Part shown: positions 36,629 to 44,886 of the stretch, one piece after another
How positions within the stretch are numbered: position 1 is the first letter of the stretch
Layout: every line of letters starts with the position of its first letter
Origin: Bifidobacterium choloepi
GTDB lineage: Bacteria > Actinomycetota > Actinomycetes > Actinomycetales > Bifidobacteriaceae
Assembly: GCF_010667615.1 (NCBI RefSeq)
Contig: NZ_VYSG01000001.1
Span: 1 to 64,000 of the forward strand
Direction of reading: 5' to 3'
DNA length: 64,000 nucleotides
Notes under the pieces: model-generated
What the model was told of the DNA's origin: nothing
Database searches by the model: none
Seen by the model: the letters and a program-made list of their open reading frames with translations, nothing else
Program-made: the position numbers and the translations under genes

Positions 36629-38200
36629 ATGACCACGTCCAGCATTGCCAACTGCAGCGTCGAACGCCTCGACTGGGGCGAAACCTGGCCGAGCCGGGAA
36701 GAATTCCACGCGCTGGCCGAACAGGGCTACCGGATCATCCCGACGGTGCGCCGGCTGCTCGCCGACTCGCTGACACCCGTTGGCTTCTACGAACGGCTCG
36801 CCGGCGGACGGTCCGGCACGTTCATCCTCGAATCAGCCGAATACGGCGGTTCGTGGAGTCGCTACAGCTTCATCGGCGTCGACTCGATGGCCCAGCTGCG
36901 CTCGAAGGACGGGCAAGCCGACTGGATGGGCAAGGTGCCCGCGGGAGTACCGACGGAAGGCGATGTCATCGACGTCGCCCGCGAAACGCTCCGTGTCCTG
37001 AGGGCACCGCACGTCGACGGCTTGCCGAACATGACCTCCGGCCTCGTCGGCTCCGTCGGCTGGGACGCCATCCGCCACTGGGAGCCGACGCTGCGCGCGA
37101 CGGCGCCCGACGAGACCGGCCAGCCCGAACTGGCGCTGGCGCTGGCGACCGACGTCGCCGTCGTCGACCACGTGTCCGGATCGGTGTGGCTCGTCGCCAA
37201 CGCCGTCAACGTCGACGACAGGCCGACGCGCGAGGACGACGCCTACCGCGACGCCATCGCCCGGCTCGACTCGATGCAGCGACGCGCCGCCACGCCCGTC
37301 GACGGCGAGGCTCGCGTCAGCGTCCTCGATCACGGCGTCCCGCAGCCCGAACTGCGTTTCCGTACCGCCAAGGCCGTCTACGAACAGGCAGTGGAACAGT
37401 CGCGCCGGCACATCGTCGACGGCGACGTGTTCCAGGTCGTCATCTCCCAGCGCCTCGACATCGACTCGCCGGCCGAACCATTCGACGTCTACCGCGTGCT
37501 GCGCACGCTCAACCCGAGCCCGTACATGTACTTCATGACGCTGACCGACGCCGGGGGCCGCGATTTCAGCATTGTCGGCTCGTCGCCGGAAACGCTGATC
37601 AAGGTCGACAACGGCCACGCGATGACGTTCCCGATCGCCGGATCGCGTCCGCGCGGCGCCACTGTCGAGGAGGACGAGCGGCTCGCCGCCGAACTGCTGG
37701 CCGACCCGAAGGAAAACAGCGAGCACGTCATGCTCGTCGACCTGTCACGCAACGACCTGTCGCGCGTCTGCGTGCCCGAGTCGGTCGAGGTCGTCTCGTT
37801 CAAGGACATCAAGCGATTCAGCCACATCATGCACATCTGCTCGACCGTCACCGGCCAGGTCGACCCGAAGCTGACGACGTTCGACGTGTTCACGTCCGCC
37901 TTCCCGGCAGGCACGCTTTCGGGCGCCCCGAAGCCGCGCGCCGTCGAGATCATCGACGAACTCGAGCCGGCCGACCGTGGCATCTACGGCGGCACCGTCG
38001 GCTATTTCGACTTCTCCGGCAACATGGACATGGCCATCGCCATACGCACTGCCTTCATCCGCGACCACGAGGCAAGCGTGCAGGCCGGAGCCGGCCTCGT
38101 GCTCGACTCGGTCCCGGCCAGCGAATGGCAGGAGACCCGCAACAAGGCCGCGGCCAGCGTGGAGGCCATCCAGGTCGCCGCACAGCTGAAGACGGTCTGA
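36629..38200 (+). CDS. trpE: Anthranilate synthase component I
   Basis: 523 residues. TrpE makes anthranilate from chorismate with ammonia from TrpG. The tryptophan-feedback site resembles the LLESAE motif (FILESAEYGGSWSRYSFIG), and the chorismate-binding half has DGDVFQVVISQRLDI, NPSPYMYFM, SRPRGATVEEDE, LVDLSRNDLSRV and TFPAGTLSGAPKPRAVEII-type sequences. ATG 36629 has AAGGAG nine bases upstream. It is probably co-transcribed with hisF and hisI. trpG is not in the window, whereas trpCB and trpA lie about 4.5 kb on. Confidence 0.95.
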   Translation: MTTSSIANCSVERLDWGETWPSREEFHALAEQGYRIIPTVRRLLADSLTPVGFYERLAGGRSGTFILESAEYGGSWSRYSFIGVDSMAQLRSKDGQADWMGKVPAGVPTEGDVIDVARETLRVLRAPHVDGLPNMTSGLVGSVGWDAIRHWEPTLRATAPDETGQPELALALATDVAVVDHVSGSVWLVANAVNVDDRPTREDDAYRDAIARLDSMQRRAATPVDGEARVSVLDHGVPQPELRFRTAKAVYEQAVEQSRRHIVDGDVFQVVISQRLDIDSPAEPFDVYRVLRTLNPSPYMYFMTLTDAGGRDFSIVGSSPETLIKVDNGHAMTFPIAGSRPRGATVEEDERLAAELLADPKENSEHVMLVDLSRNDLSRVCVPESVEVVSFKDIKRFSHIMHICSTVTGQVDPKLTTFDVFTSAFPAGTLSGAPKPRAVEIIDELEPADRGIYGGTVGYFDFSGNMDMAIAIRTAFIRDHEASVQAGAGLVLDSVPASEWQETRNKAAASVEAIQVAAQLKTV

Positions 38201-38220
38201 CGAATACGGCATGGCGGGAG

Positions 38221-38247
38221 AAAGCGGCGGGTTTCCCGCCGCTTTTG
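38221..38247 (+). terminator. Terminator of hisF-hisI-trpE
   Basis: Perfect 11-bp stem AAAGCGGCGGG/CCCGCCGCTTT with loop TTT and a following TTTT. Confidence 0.85.
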
Positions 38248-38348
38248 CATATCGCGGAACAATTATTCCAACTGGAAAACCGACTGTCGTCGTACCCCCT
38301 TCTGCGTTTCAATGGAACCAATTCGAGGAACGCGGAAAGGAGCGACTC

Positions 38349-38711
38349 ATGACCGGTTTCATGGACAAGGTCGAAGAACTCAAGGACAAGGCCGAGGAAA
38401 AGGTCGACGGCCTCAAGGAACTGCACGAGGACGAGCGCCTCAGGAAAGTCCAGGACAAGGCCAACGAACTCAAGCTCAAGGCCGAGGCCAGGGGCAAGGA
38501 GGCCGAGGCGAAGGCCGAGGAACTCAGGGACAAGGCCGCCGACAAGGCCAACGACCTGAAGGACAAGGCCACCGTCGCCGGCAAGGACTTCGTCGACAAG
38601 GCGAACGCCGCCGGCAAGGATCTCAAGGACAAGGCCGACGCCGCGACGAAGGAAGCGGCCGACAAGGTCAACGATCTCAAGGACCAGGTCTCCTCGCAGC
38701 TGCACAAGTAG
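38349..38711 (+). CDS. Small Lys/Ala/Asp-rich amphipathic helical protein (LEA-like repeats)
   Basis: 120 residues, almost entirely made of degenerate 11-residue repeats of the kind KDKADDLKDKA (for example ADKANDLKDKATVAGKDFVD). Such repeats form long amphipathic helices that can associate with membranes or protect proteins under stress, as in LEA-like or YtxH/CsbD-type proteins; no catalytic residues are seen. There is no signal peptide. ATG 38349 has GGAAAGGAG six bases upstream and the start MTGFMDKVEELKDK is a clean helix. It is followed by another small charged gene. The role is not known. Confidence 0.75.
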   Translation: MTGFMDKVEELKDKAEEKVDGLKELHEDERLRKVQDKANELKLKAEARGKEAEAKAEELRDKAADKANDLKDKATVAGKDFVDKANAAGKDLKDKADAATKEAADKVNDLKDQVSSQLHK

Positions 38712-38819
38712 CGCCGGGCCGTTCCGGACCGTCCTGGAATTTTGCACGATTCTCCCGTCCCCGTCGGAGCGTCCGGACCGTGCGCAGTCAAGCCAACTCG
38801 TCAGCAGAAGGAGCGAACA

Positions 38820-39119
38820 ATGGCAGATCTCAGGGAACATTTCGACAACATGGAAGCCCGTCACGAGGAGCACAAGGCCGAGCGCGAGGAAGATCGCGCC
38901 GAGAACCGCGCCGAGCGCCTCGAGAAGGAATTCGAGAAGGAAAACAAGGACCTCGACAAGGCCGACGACGCGCGCCACGGCTTCACCGAGCATCATGAGG
39001 AAAACAAGGCCGCCCGCGAGGAGCGCCGCGAGGATCGCGAGGCCACCCGCATCGCCGAGGACGAGACGAAGGCCGACGAGGCCGACGCGAAGGCCGCCTG
39101 CAAGAAGTGCGGCTGCTGA
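38820..39119 (+). CDS. Small highly charged coiled-coil protein with C-terminal CKKCGC motif
   Basis: 99 residues. It is dominated by Glu, Lys, Arg, Ala and Asp (EEHKAEREEDRAENRAERLE, EENKAAREERREDREATR), which should form a long helix or coiled coil. The last six residues are CKKCGC, three cysteines that could bind a metal or form disulfides. GGAGCGAAC lies just upstream of the ATG, so it is well placed to be translated. It follows the previous helical gene by about 110 bases and a similar size class suggests a shared setting. I do not recognise a family. Confidence 0.7.
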   Translation: MADLREHFDNMEARHEEHKAEREEDRAENRAERLEKEFEKENKDLDKADDARHGFTEHHEENKAAREERREDREATRIAEDETKADEADAKAACKKCGC

Positions 39120-39148
39120 GCGTCGTCACGACGACCAGCCATCATGAC

Positions 39149-39188
39149 CGGGGTCCCGGCCGGACATCGCGATCCGGCCGGGACCCCG
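39149..39188 (+). terminator. Hairpin after the small charged genes
   Basis: Perfect 16-bp stem (39149-39164 with 39173-39188), 8-base loop, no T run. Probably a transcript end or processing site. Confidence 0.55.
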
Positions 39189-39341
39189 TCGCATGTCCGA
39201 AAGCGCAAGTCCCGCGCGAGGAGACCGGCAGTGTTCACAACACGCCGGGGAATGGTTGCGCCGCTTTTGGGACTATCATCTAGCGAAACGCTTCGGCGTC
39301 CGGCCCCGGGGCCGCCGCCGACACGAGAAAGTGAGCAATCA

Positions 39342-40367
39342 ATGGTTGATTCCGCAATCGCCGCCGCCATCCGCACGCTGCCGAAGGCCGAGCTGCACCT
39401 GCATATCGAGGGAACGCTGGAGCCGGCACTGGCGCTGGAACTCGCGGCCCGCAACGGCGTCGAGCTGCCGTGGACGAACGTCGACGACCTCGCGAAGCAG
39501 TACGAATTCGAGGACCTGCAGTCGTTCCTGAACCTGTATTACCAGCTGATGGCCGTCCTCAAGACCGAAGACGACTTCCGCGACCTCATGCTGGCCAACC
39601 TGCGCCATGCCGCCGAAGACGGTGTGCGTCACGCCGAGATCTTCTTCGACCCGCAGGTGCACATGAAGAACGGCACGGCGTTCGAAACGGTCCTGAACGG
39701 CCTCAAGGAAGGCGCGAGGATCGGCCGCGAACGCTACGGCGTCACCGTCGGCCTCATCATGTCCGTCGTGCGCGACGAATCGGTCGCCTCGGCCGACGAG
39801 CTCATCGACGTCGCCGCCCCGTATGCGAACGACATCCTCGGCATCGGCCTCGACTCCGCCGAGGTAGGCTTCCCGCCGCACCTGTTCGAGGACGTCTACA
39901 GGAAGGCGAAGGAACTCGGCTGGCACCGCGTCGCCCACGCCGGCGAGGAGGGCCCGGTAGGGTACATCGAGGAGGCGCTCGACCTGCTGCACGTCGAGCG
40001 CATCGACCACGGCACGCACGCCGCCGACTCGCCGGCGATGATGGAGCGATTGGCCGCCGAGGGCATCGGCCTGACCAGCTGCCCGCTGTCGAACCTCCGC
40101 CTCAACGTCGTCGACAAGCCGTCCGACCTGCCAATTCTCGAGTTCATGAACAACGACATGGCCGTCACGATCAACTCCGACGATCCGGCCTACTTCGGCG
40201 GCTACATCGCCGCGAACTACGACATCCTCGTCACCGGACTGGGCCTGAAGCTCGACGACCTCGCCCGGCTCGCCGGCAACTCGCTGGCCGTCTCCTTCAT
40301 CACTGAGGAGGAGCGCGCCGCCCTGTTCGCCGAACTCGAGGACTGGAAGACCGAGCACCTCGGCTAG
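39342..40367 (+). CDS. add: Adenine/adenosine deaminase family protein
   Basis: 341 residues, a metal-dependent amidohydrolase that deaminates adenine or adenosine to hypoxanthine or inosine. Metal-binding motifs: the HxH in AELHLHIEGTLEP, HAGEE, and DHGTHAAD, with TINSDDPAYF carrying the last Asp. The N-terminus ELHLHIEGTLEPALALELAARNG is closer to the adenine deaminase branch than to classical adenosine deaminase (where the motif reads LHLHLDG), so adenine may be the true substrate. ATG 39342 is chosen over earlier in-frame codons because of the GAGAAAGTGAG upstream. It ends at a 32-bp hairpin shared with the convergent ABC operon. Confidence 0.88.
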   Translation: MVDSAIAAAIRTLPKAELHLHIEGTLEPALALELAARNGVELPWTNVDDLAKQYEFEDLQSFLNLYYQLMAVLKTEDDFRDLMLANLRHAAEDGVRHAEIFFDPQVHMKNGTAFETVLNGLKEGARIGRERYGVTVGLIMSVVRDESVASADELIDVAAPYANDILGIGLDSAEVGFPPHLFEDVYRKAKELGWHRVAHAGEEGPVGYIEEALDLLHVERIDHGTHAADSPAMMERLAAEGIGLTSCPLSNLRLNVVDKPSDLPILEFMNNDMAVTINSDDPAYFGGYIAANYDILVTGLGLKLDDLARLAGNSLAVSFITEEERAALFAELEDWKTEHLG

Positions 40368-40401
40368 CTGCCCGTCCCCCGCCCAGCGGCCGCTGTCGGG
40401 C

Positions 40402-40468
40402 ATGTCCCCCTCCGGATGTCACGAACCCTGGCTCGAAGCCAGGGTTCGTGACATCCGGAGGGGGACAT
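40402..40468. terminator. 32-bp perfect hairpin between convergent genes
   Basis: The stem 40402-40433 pairs without mismatch with 40437-40468, leaving a 3-base loop (CGA). No T run is seen on either side. It separates add from the convergent ABC permease gene and is longer than an ordinary intrinsic terminator. Confidence 0.7.
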
Positions 40469-40527
40469 TCTGTAGAGAGGGTGAGGAGAGGGCAGGAAGG
40501 AAGACAGTAGTAGCAGATGTCATCCAG

Positions 40528-41190
40528 CTAGAATTCCACCCTCTTTATCCAGTGCAGCGACAGCGCGTAGGAACCCGTCAGCAACGCCAGCAGCACGACG
40601 GCACACAGCACGCCCGACAGTGCGGACTGGCGTCGGACAAGGCCGGCCAATTCGCCGGCAAACGAATCTCCGGTAGTCTCGATGACGGCCCAAGCGGCGA
40701 GGAAGGCCAGCGCGAATACGGTGGCCATAATGTATCGTCCGCCTTGGCCGAATCGGATGCCGAGCGGCAGCCCGACGGCCGTCATCAGGACAATGCCGGC
40801 CAGCGCGACGAGAAAGAACAAGGTGGCCTGGGACCAGTTCTCACCCGTCTGCGCCGTTGCACCGTCGAGCCACGGCGCCGCCGGCAGTACGGCCGCCAGC
40901 GTGAACAACACGGCACCGACCAGTGCCGGCATGGCCAGGCATGTCAGGTATTTCTCGGCGACGAACTGCCGTCGGGTAAACGGCATCGTAAAGGTCTGCC
41001 TGGCGCTGTTTCCCTCCACATCGGCGGTTGCCGTGCCGATGAAGACGGCCACGGTGATCAGGCAGGTAAACAGATAGCCGAAGATTCGCGCGTCGCTGCA
41101 CGAATAGCAGACCACCAGCGCGGCCAGCACGGCGATCTGGGCGACGTTCGTCCGCCACCACAGCAGGTCCTTGATCAGCAATCCCTTCAT
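40528..41190 (-). CDS. ABC-2-type permease subunit (GntR operon)
   Basis: 220 residues with about six hydrophobic helices (IAVLAALVVCYSCS, YLFTCLITVAVFIGTA, ALVGAVLFTLAAVLPAAP, LFFLVALAGIVLMTAVGL, TVFALAFLAAWAVIET, LCAVVLLALLTGSYALSL). ATG 41190 is chosen because AAGGAG lies eight bases upstream; an in-frame ATG at 41211, at the ATPase stop, has no site. It would form an export pump with the ATPase just upstream. The substrate is unknown; similar GntR-ATPase-permease sets respond to cell-wall-acting antibiotics or bacteriocins in other Gram-positives. Confidence 0.85.
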   Translation of the reverse strand: MKGLLIKDLLWWRTNVAQIAVLAALVVCYSCSDARIFGYLFTCLITVAVFIGTATADVEGNSARQTFTMPFTRRQFVAEKYLTCLAMPALVGAVLFTLAAVLPAAPWLDGATAQTGENWSQATLFFLVALAGIVLMTAVGLPLGIRFGQGGRYIMATVFALAFLAAWAVIETTGDSFAGELAGLVRRQSALSGVLCAVVLLALLTGSYALSLHWIKRVEF

Positions 41191-41211
41191 GACGGTGTTC
41201 TCCTTGTCCAT

Positions 41212-42084
41212 TCAGCTGTTCGGTTGACTGTCGGCGACATGACGTTCCGAACGCGCCATCAGTGCCACGACGTCGTCGATGTCGGCCTTGTCGATGGGCA
41301 GCGCCGGCCAGTTCTCGGCATAGTATTGCCGTTGCGACGTGAGGATACGGAAACCGTCCAGCGTCGGCACCCTCGCCAGCAGGTATTCATCGTCCAGCGT
41401 GGCGGCTTCGGACCGGGTGGCCTGGATGACGCCGTAGTCGCTGCCGATGGCGTCGATCGTTTCGTGCAGGCGAATCGCGCCGTCGTCGATGAGATACAGG
41501 TCGTCGCACAGGCTGGCGATATCCCGCGAATTGTGCGAACTCACCAGGATGCTGTGGCCAGGTGTCTCCATGAACTCGCGCAGCAGGTCGAGAATGGCAT
41601 CGCGGGCGAGGACATCCAGCCCCGCCGTTGGCTCGTCGAGGACGAGCAACTGCGGATGATGGGAAACGGCCGCGACCACCTTGAGCTTGGCGGCCATGCC
41701 CGTCGAGAAATCCTTGATTTTCTTCTTGTCTGGCAGCGCCATGCGATTGGCGAGCGAGAAGAACAGGTCGGCATTGAATGCGGGATAGAATCCGGCGAGC
41801 ATCGTCGCCACTTGCCGGACATTGAGATTGTCGGGGTAGTTCGAATCGCTGAATGCGGCGCCGATACGCCGCTTCGTCGTCTCGTCAAGCAATCCGGCCG
41901 GCTCGCCGAGCACCGTCGCCGTGCCGCTGTCGGGCGCGACAAGGCCGAGGATGATCCTGAACGTCGTGCTCTTGCCGGAGCCGTTCGGTCCGACCATCGC
42001 CGTGATGGTACCTTCGGGCACGGTCATCGTCACGTCGAGCGCGAAGTGGCCGTAGTTCTTGGTGACATGGTCGAGCGTAATCAT
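41212..42084 (-). CDS. ABC transporter ATP-binding protein (GntR operon)
   Basis: 290 residues. Walker A is GPNGSGKST, the signature region reads FSTGMAAKLKVVAA (a variant of LSGGQ, common in this exporter group), Walker B is LLVLDEPTAGLD, and the switch His is in SSHNSRDIA. About 70 extra residues at the C-terminus (GVIQATRSEAATLDDEYLLA) are typical of YtrB/BcrA-like exporter ATPases. Its ATG overlaps the TAA stop of the GntR gene by one base, and its stop is directly followed by an ATG, so the three genes are one operon. Confidence 0.9.
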   Translation of the reverse strand: MITLDHVTKNYGHFALDVTMTVPEGTITAMVGPNGSGKSTTFRIILGLVAPDSGTATVLGEPAGLLDETTKRRIGAAFSDSNYPDNLNVRQVATMLAGFYPAFNADLFFSLANRMALPDKKKIKDFSTGMAAKLKVVAAVSHHPQLLVLDEPTAGLDVLARDAILDLLREFMETPGHSILVSSHNSRDIASLCDDLYLIDDGAIRLHETIDAIGSDYGVIQATRSEAATLDDEYLLARVPTLDGFRILTSQRQYYAENWPALPIDKADIDDVVALMARSERHVADSQPNS

Positions 42085-42470
42085 TACGCCGCCTCCGTTT
42101 CGTCGTCGAGCAGCAGGGCCACGAGTTCGCAGATGTCGGCGTCGGTCATGCCGGTACGCCGTGCCTTGCGAATGGCTTCGGCGAACGATTCTTCCGCCTC
42201 GCGTCGCAGCTCTTCTTCCACGATGTTGGGGGAGATGTCGGCGACGAACGTGCCCTTGCCGGGCACCGTTGTCACCAGTCCTTCCTCTTCGAGCTTGTCA
42301 TAGGCCTTCTTGACGGTCAGCGCCGAAATCCTGCATTCGCGCGCGCACGCCCGTACGCTGGGCAGGGGCGACTCGGCCGCCAGCGTGCCCTGCGTGATCT
42401 GCAGCCTGACCTGGTCGACAATCTGTTCGTAGATCGGTGTCATCGACGAGCTCTGTATGGTGATGTGCAC
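42084..42470 (-). CDS. GntR-family transcriptional regulator (YtrA-like)
   Basis: 128 residues. The N-terminal winged helix reads IYEQIVDQVRLQITQGTL, then LPSVRACARECRISALTVKK and YDKLEEEGLVTTVPGKGTFV, which is the YtrA-type GntR domain. The short C-terminus (EEELRREAEESFAEAIRKAR) is helical and used for dimerisation in this subfamily. The start is a GTG at 42470 with AGGAGG four bases upstream. It is the first gene of the ABC operon. The large inverted repeat just upstream (42493-42556) is the likely operator, so the protein probably represses its own operon until an inducer is present. Confidence 0.9.
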   Translation of the reverse strand: MHITIQSSSMTPIYEQIVDQVRLQITQGTLAAESPLPSVRACARECRISALTVKKAYDKLEEEGLVTTVPGKGTFVADISPNIVEEELRREAEESFAEAIRKARRTGMTDADICELVALLLDDETEAA

Positions 42471-42492
42471 GATTCCTCCTTTCGGGACAAAT

Positions 42493-42556
42493 CTGTTTCA
42501 TGATGTTATATGCTGTTTATTTCCGATAACAAACAGCATATAACAGTGTGAAACAG
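42493..42556. promoter_or_regulatory. Large symmetrical operator for the GntR operon
   Basis: Inner arms TGTTATATGCTGTTT (42504-42518) and AAACAGCATATAACA (42531-42545) are perfect complements around a 12-base spacer. Outer arms CTGTTTCA (42493-42500) and TGAAACAG (42549-42556) are also perfect, separated from the inner arms by three unpaired-type bases on each side. The AT-rich site stands out from the GC-rich surroundings and lies just upstream of the GntR gene. Confidence 0.8.
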
Positions 42557-42753
42557 TTGTCGATTTGCGTGTGTCGTGACGAAAAAGTTGCCGACAGATG
42601 AAACGCGGGAGTGGCGGTCTGGCGGAAATCCATTACAGTGACTTCCAATGCCGCCGAACGGCCGGCGCCATGGCGTCGTGTTCGCAATGACGGCAGTGAC
42701 ATACAGGACAAGGCCGCCGCAGGGCGGCAACCGATGCGGCTTGAAGGAGATTC

Positions 42754-44841
42754 ATGTCGGTTTTGGATGAGTTGGTGGCGGGAGCGGTCGAAGACCAGCG
42801 GTCCCGCGAGCAGGAGATCACGCTTGACGAACTCAAGGCGCGTGCGGCAACGATGCCGGCCCCGCTGGACGCCAAGCGATGGCTCAGGCGCGCCGACGGC
42901 ATCCCGGTGATTGCCGAAATCAAGCGCGCATCCCCGTCCAAGGGTTTTCTGGCCGACATCGACGATCCGGCCGCGCTGGCCCGCGAATACGAACAGGGCG
43001 GCGCCAGCGCCATTTCCGTGCTCACCGAGGGCCGCAAGTTCCTCGGCAGCCTCGACGACCTGGACCGCGTCCGTGCCGCCGTCGACATTCCGGTGTTGCG
43101 CAAGGACTTCATTGTCAACGACTATCAGGTCTGGGAGGCTCGCGCCCACGGCGCCGATCTCGTGCTGCTGATCGTTGCCGCGCTCGACGACGACAACCTG
43201 CAGCACTTGTTGGACCTGACGAACGAGCTTGGCATGACCGCGCTCGTCGAGACGCACACGCGCGAGGAAATCGAACGCGCCATCAAGGCCGGTGCCGACG
43301 TCATCGGCATCAACGCGCGCAACCTCAAGAACCTGAAAGTGGACGTGTCCAAGTACTCGGAGCTGGCCGACAACCTGCCGGAAAACGTCATTCGGGTGGC
43401 GGAATCCGGCGTGTTCGGCAGCGTCGAAGTCGAGGACTATGCCCGCGCCGGCGCGGATGCCGTGCTCGTGGGCGAAGGAGTGGCGACGGCCGACGATCAC
43501 GTCCTGGCCGTCGAACGACTGGTGAAGGCAGGAGCAAAGGTGAAAGCATCCGAAGAAACCCCATTGGCGGAACATGAAGGCCCGTATTTCGGCCAGTTTG
43601 GCGGCCGCTACGTGCCCGAGGCGCTGATCACGGCCCTCGACGAGCTCGAACGTGTCTACAACGAGGCCAAGGTGGATCCGGAATTCCAGAAGGAATTGAA
43701 GCGGCTCAACCAGCAGTATGTGGGACGTCCCTCGCCACTGACCGAAGCGCCACGCTTCGCCGAACGCCTGAAGGAAAAGACCGGCCTGGACGCCCACGTC
43801 TTCCTGAAGCGCGAGGACCTCAACCACACTGGCGCCCACAAGATCAACAACGCCATCGGCCAGGCCCTGCTCGTCAAGCGCATGGGCAAGACGCGTGTCA
43901 TCGCCGAGACCGGCGCCGGCCAGCATGGCGTGGCCACCGCCACCGTCTGCGCGATGATGGGCCTCAAGTGTCGCATCTACATGGGTCAGGTGGACGCCCG
44001 TCGCCAGGCTCTCAACGTCGCCCGCATGCGCATGCTCGGGGCCGAAGTTGTCGAGGTCACCCTCGGCGACCGCATCCTGAAGGACGCCATCAACGAGGCG
44101 CTGCGCGACTGGGTGACCAACGTCGAGGATACCCACTACCTGCTCGGCACCGTCGCCGGGCCACATCCGTTCCCGGCTATGGTCCGCGATTTCCAGAAGA
44201 TCATCGGCGAGGAAGCCAGGGAACAGCTGCAAGACTGGTACGGCATCGACCATCCGGACGCCATCTGCGCCTGCGTGGGTGGCGGCTCGAACGCCATCGG
44301 CATCATGAACGCGTTCCTCGACGATGATCGCGTCAATCTCTACGGCTTCGAAGCGGGCGGCAACGGCCCCGAATCCGGCCGCCATGCCATCCGCTTCGCG
44401 CCGGGCACCGGCGAGCTCGGCATGTTCCAGGGCGCCAAGAGCTACCTGCTCGAGAATAGTGAGGGCCAGACGCTGGATACTTACTCCATCTCCGCCGGCC
44501 TCGACTACGCCTCCGTCGGTCCCGAGCACGCGTGGCTCAAGGACATCGGCCGCGTCAACTATTCGTGGGCCACCGACGAGGAGGCCATGGAAGGCTTCAA
44601 GGACCTGTGCGAGACCGAGGGCATCATCCCGGCCATCGAAAGCTCCCACGCCGTCGCCGGCGCCTACAAGGCCGCCCGCGATCTGAAGGAGAAGGGTTAC
44701 GAGCATCCGGTCATGATCATCAACATCTCCGGCCGCGGCGACAAGGACATGAACACCGCCGGCAAGTGGTTCGGCTACCTCACCGACGACCAGGCCAAGG
44801 CCCTCGAAGCCAACGGCGCCAGCGGCTCGCAGACGGCCTGA
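42754..44841 (+). CDS. trpCB: Fused indole-3-glycerol phosphate synthase / tryptophan synthase beta
   Basis: 695 residues. Residues ~1-255 are an IGPS barrel ([56 protein letters not shown]), which makes indole-3-glycerol phosphate. From about 275 on comes TrpB, starting [17 protein letters not shown], with the PLP lysine at 363 in HTGAHKINN, the segment [14 protein letters not shown], and the PLP phosphate loop GGGSNAIG. The two activities are encoded as one reading frame with no frame change, so the fusion is real. AAGGAG lies six bases before ATG 42754. trpA follows after about 45 bases, completing the last two steps of Trp synthesis. Confidence 0.96.
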   Translation: MSVLDELVAGAVEDQRSREQEITLDELKARAATMPAPLDAKRWLRRADGIPVIAEIKRASPSKGFLADIDDPAALAREYEQGGASAISVLTEGRKFLGSLDDLDRVRAAVDIPVLRKDFIVNDYQVWEARAHGADLVLLIVAALDDDNLQHLLDLTNELGMTALVETHTREEIERAIKAGADVIGINARNLKNLKVDVSKYSELADNLPENVIRVAESGVFGSVEVEDYARAGADAVLVGEGVATADDHVLAVERLVKAGAKVKASEETPLAEHEGPYFGQFGGRYVPEALITALDELERVYNEAKVDPEFQKELKRLNQQYVGRPSPLTEAPRFAERLKEKTGLDAHVFLKREDLNHTGAHKINNAIGQALLVKRMGKTRVIAETGAGQHGVATATVCAMMGLKCRIYMGQVDARRQALNVARMRMLGAEVVEVTLGDRILKDAINEALRDWVTNVEDTHYLLGTVAGPHPFPAMVRDFQKIIGEEAREQLQDWYGIDHPDAICACVGGGSNAIGIMNAFLDDDRVNLYGFEAGGNGPESGRHAIRFAPGTGELGMFQGAKSYLLENSEGQTLDTYSISAGLDYASVGPEHAWLKDIGRVNYSWATDEEAMEGFKDLCETEGIIPAIESSHAVAGAYKAARDLKEKGYEHPVMIINISGRGDKDMNTAGKWFGYLTDDQAKALEANGASGSQTA

Positions 44842-44886
44842 GACGGAAGGATCGTGCAACCAATCATGCAGGAAGTAAACAAAACC

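Noticed and set aside
42557..42753. trp leader peptide or T-box before trpCB
   Set aside because: No run of Trp codons in a short frame and no T-box signature (TGGN) was seen in this stretch.
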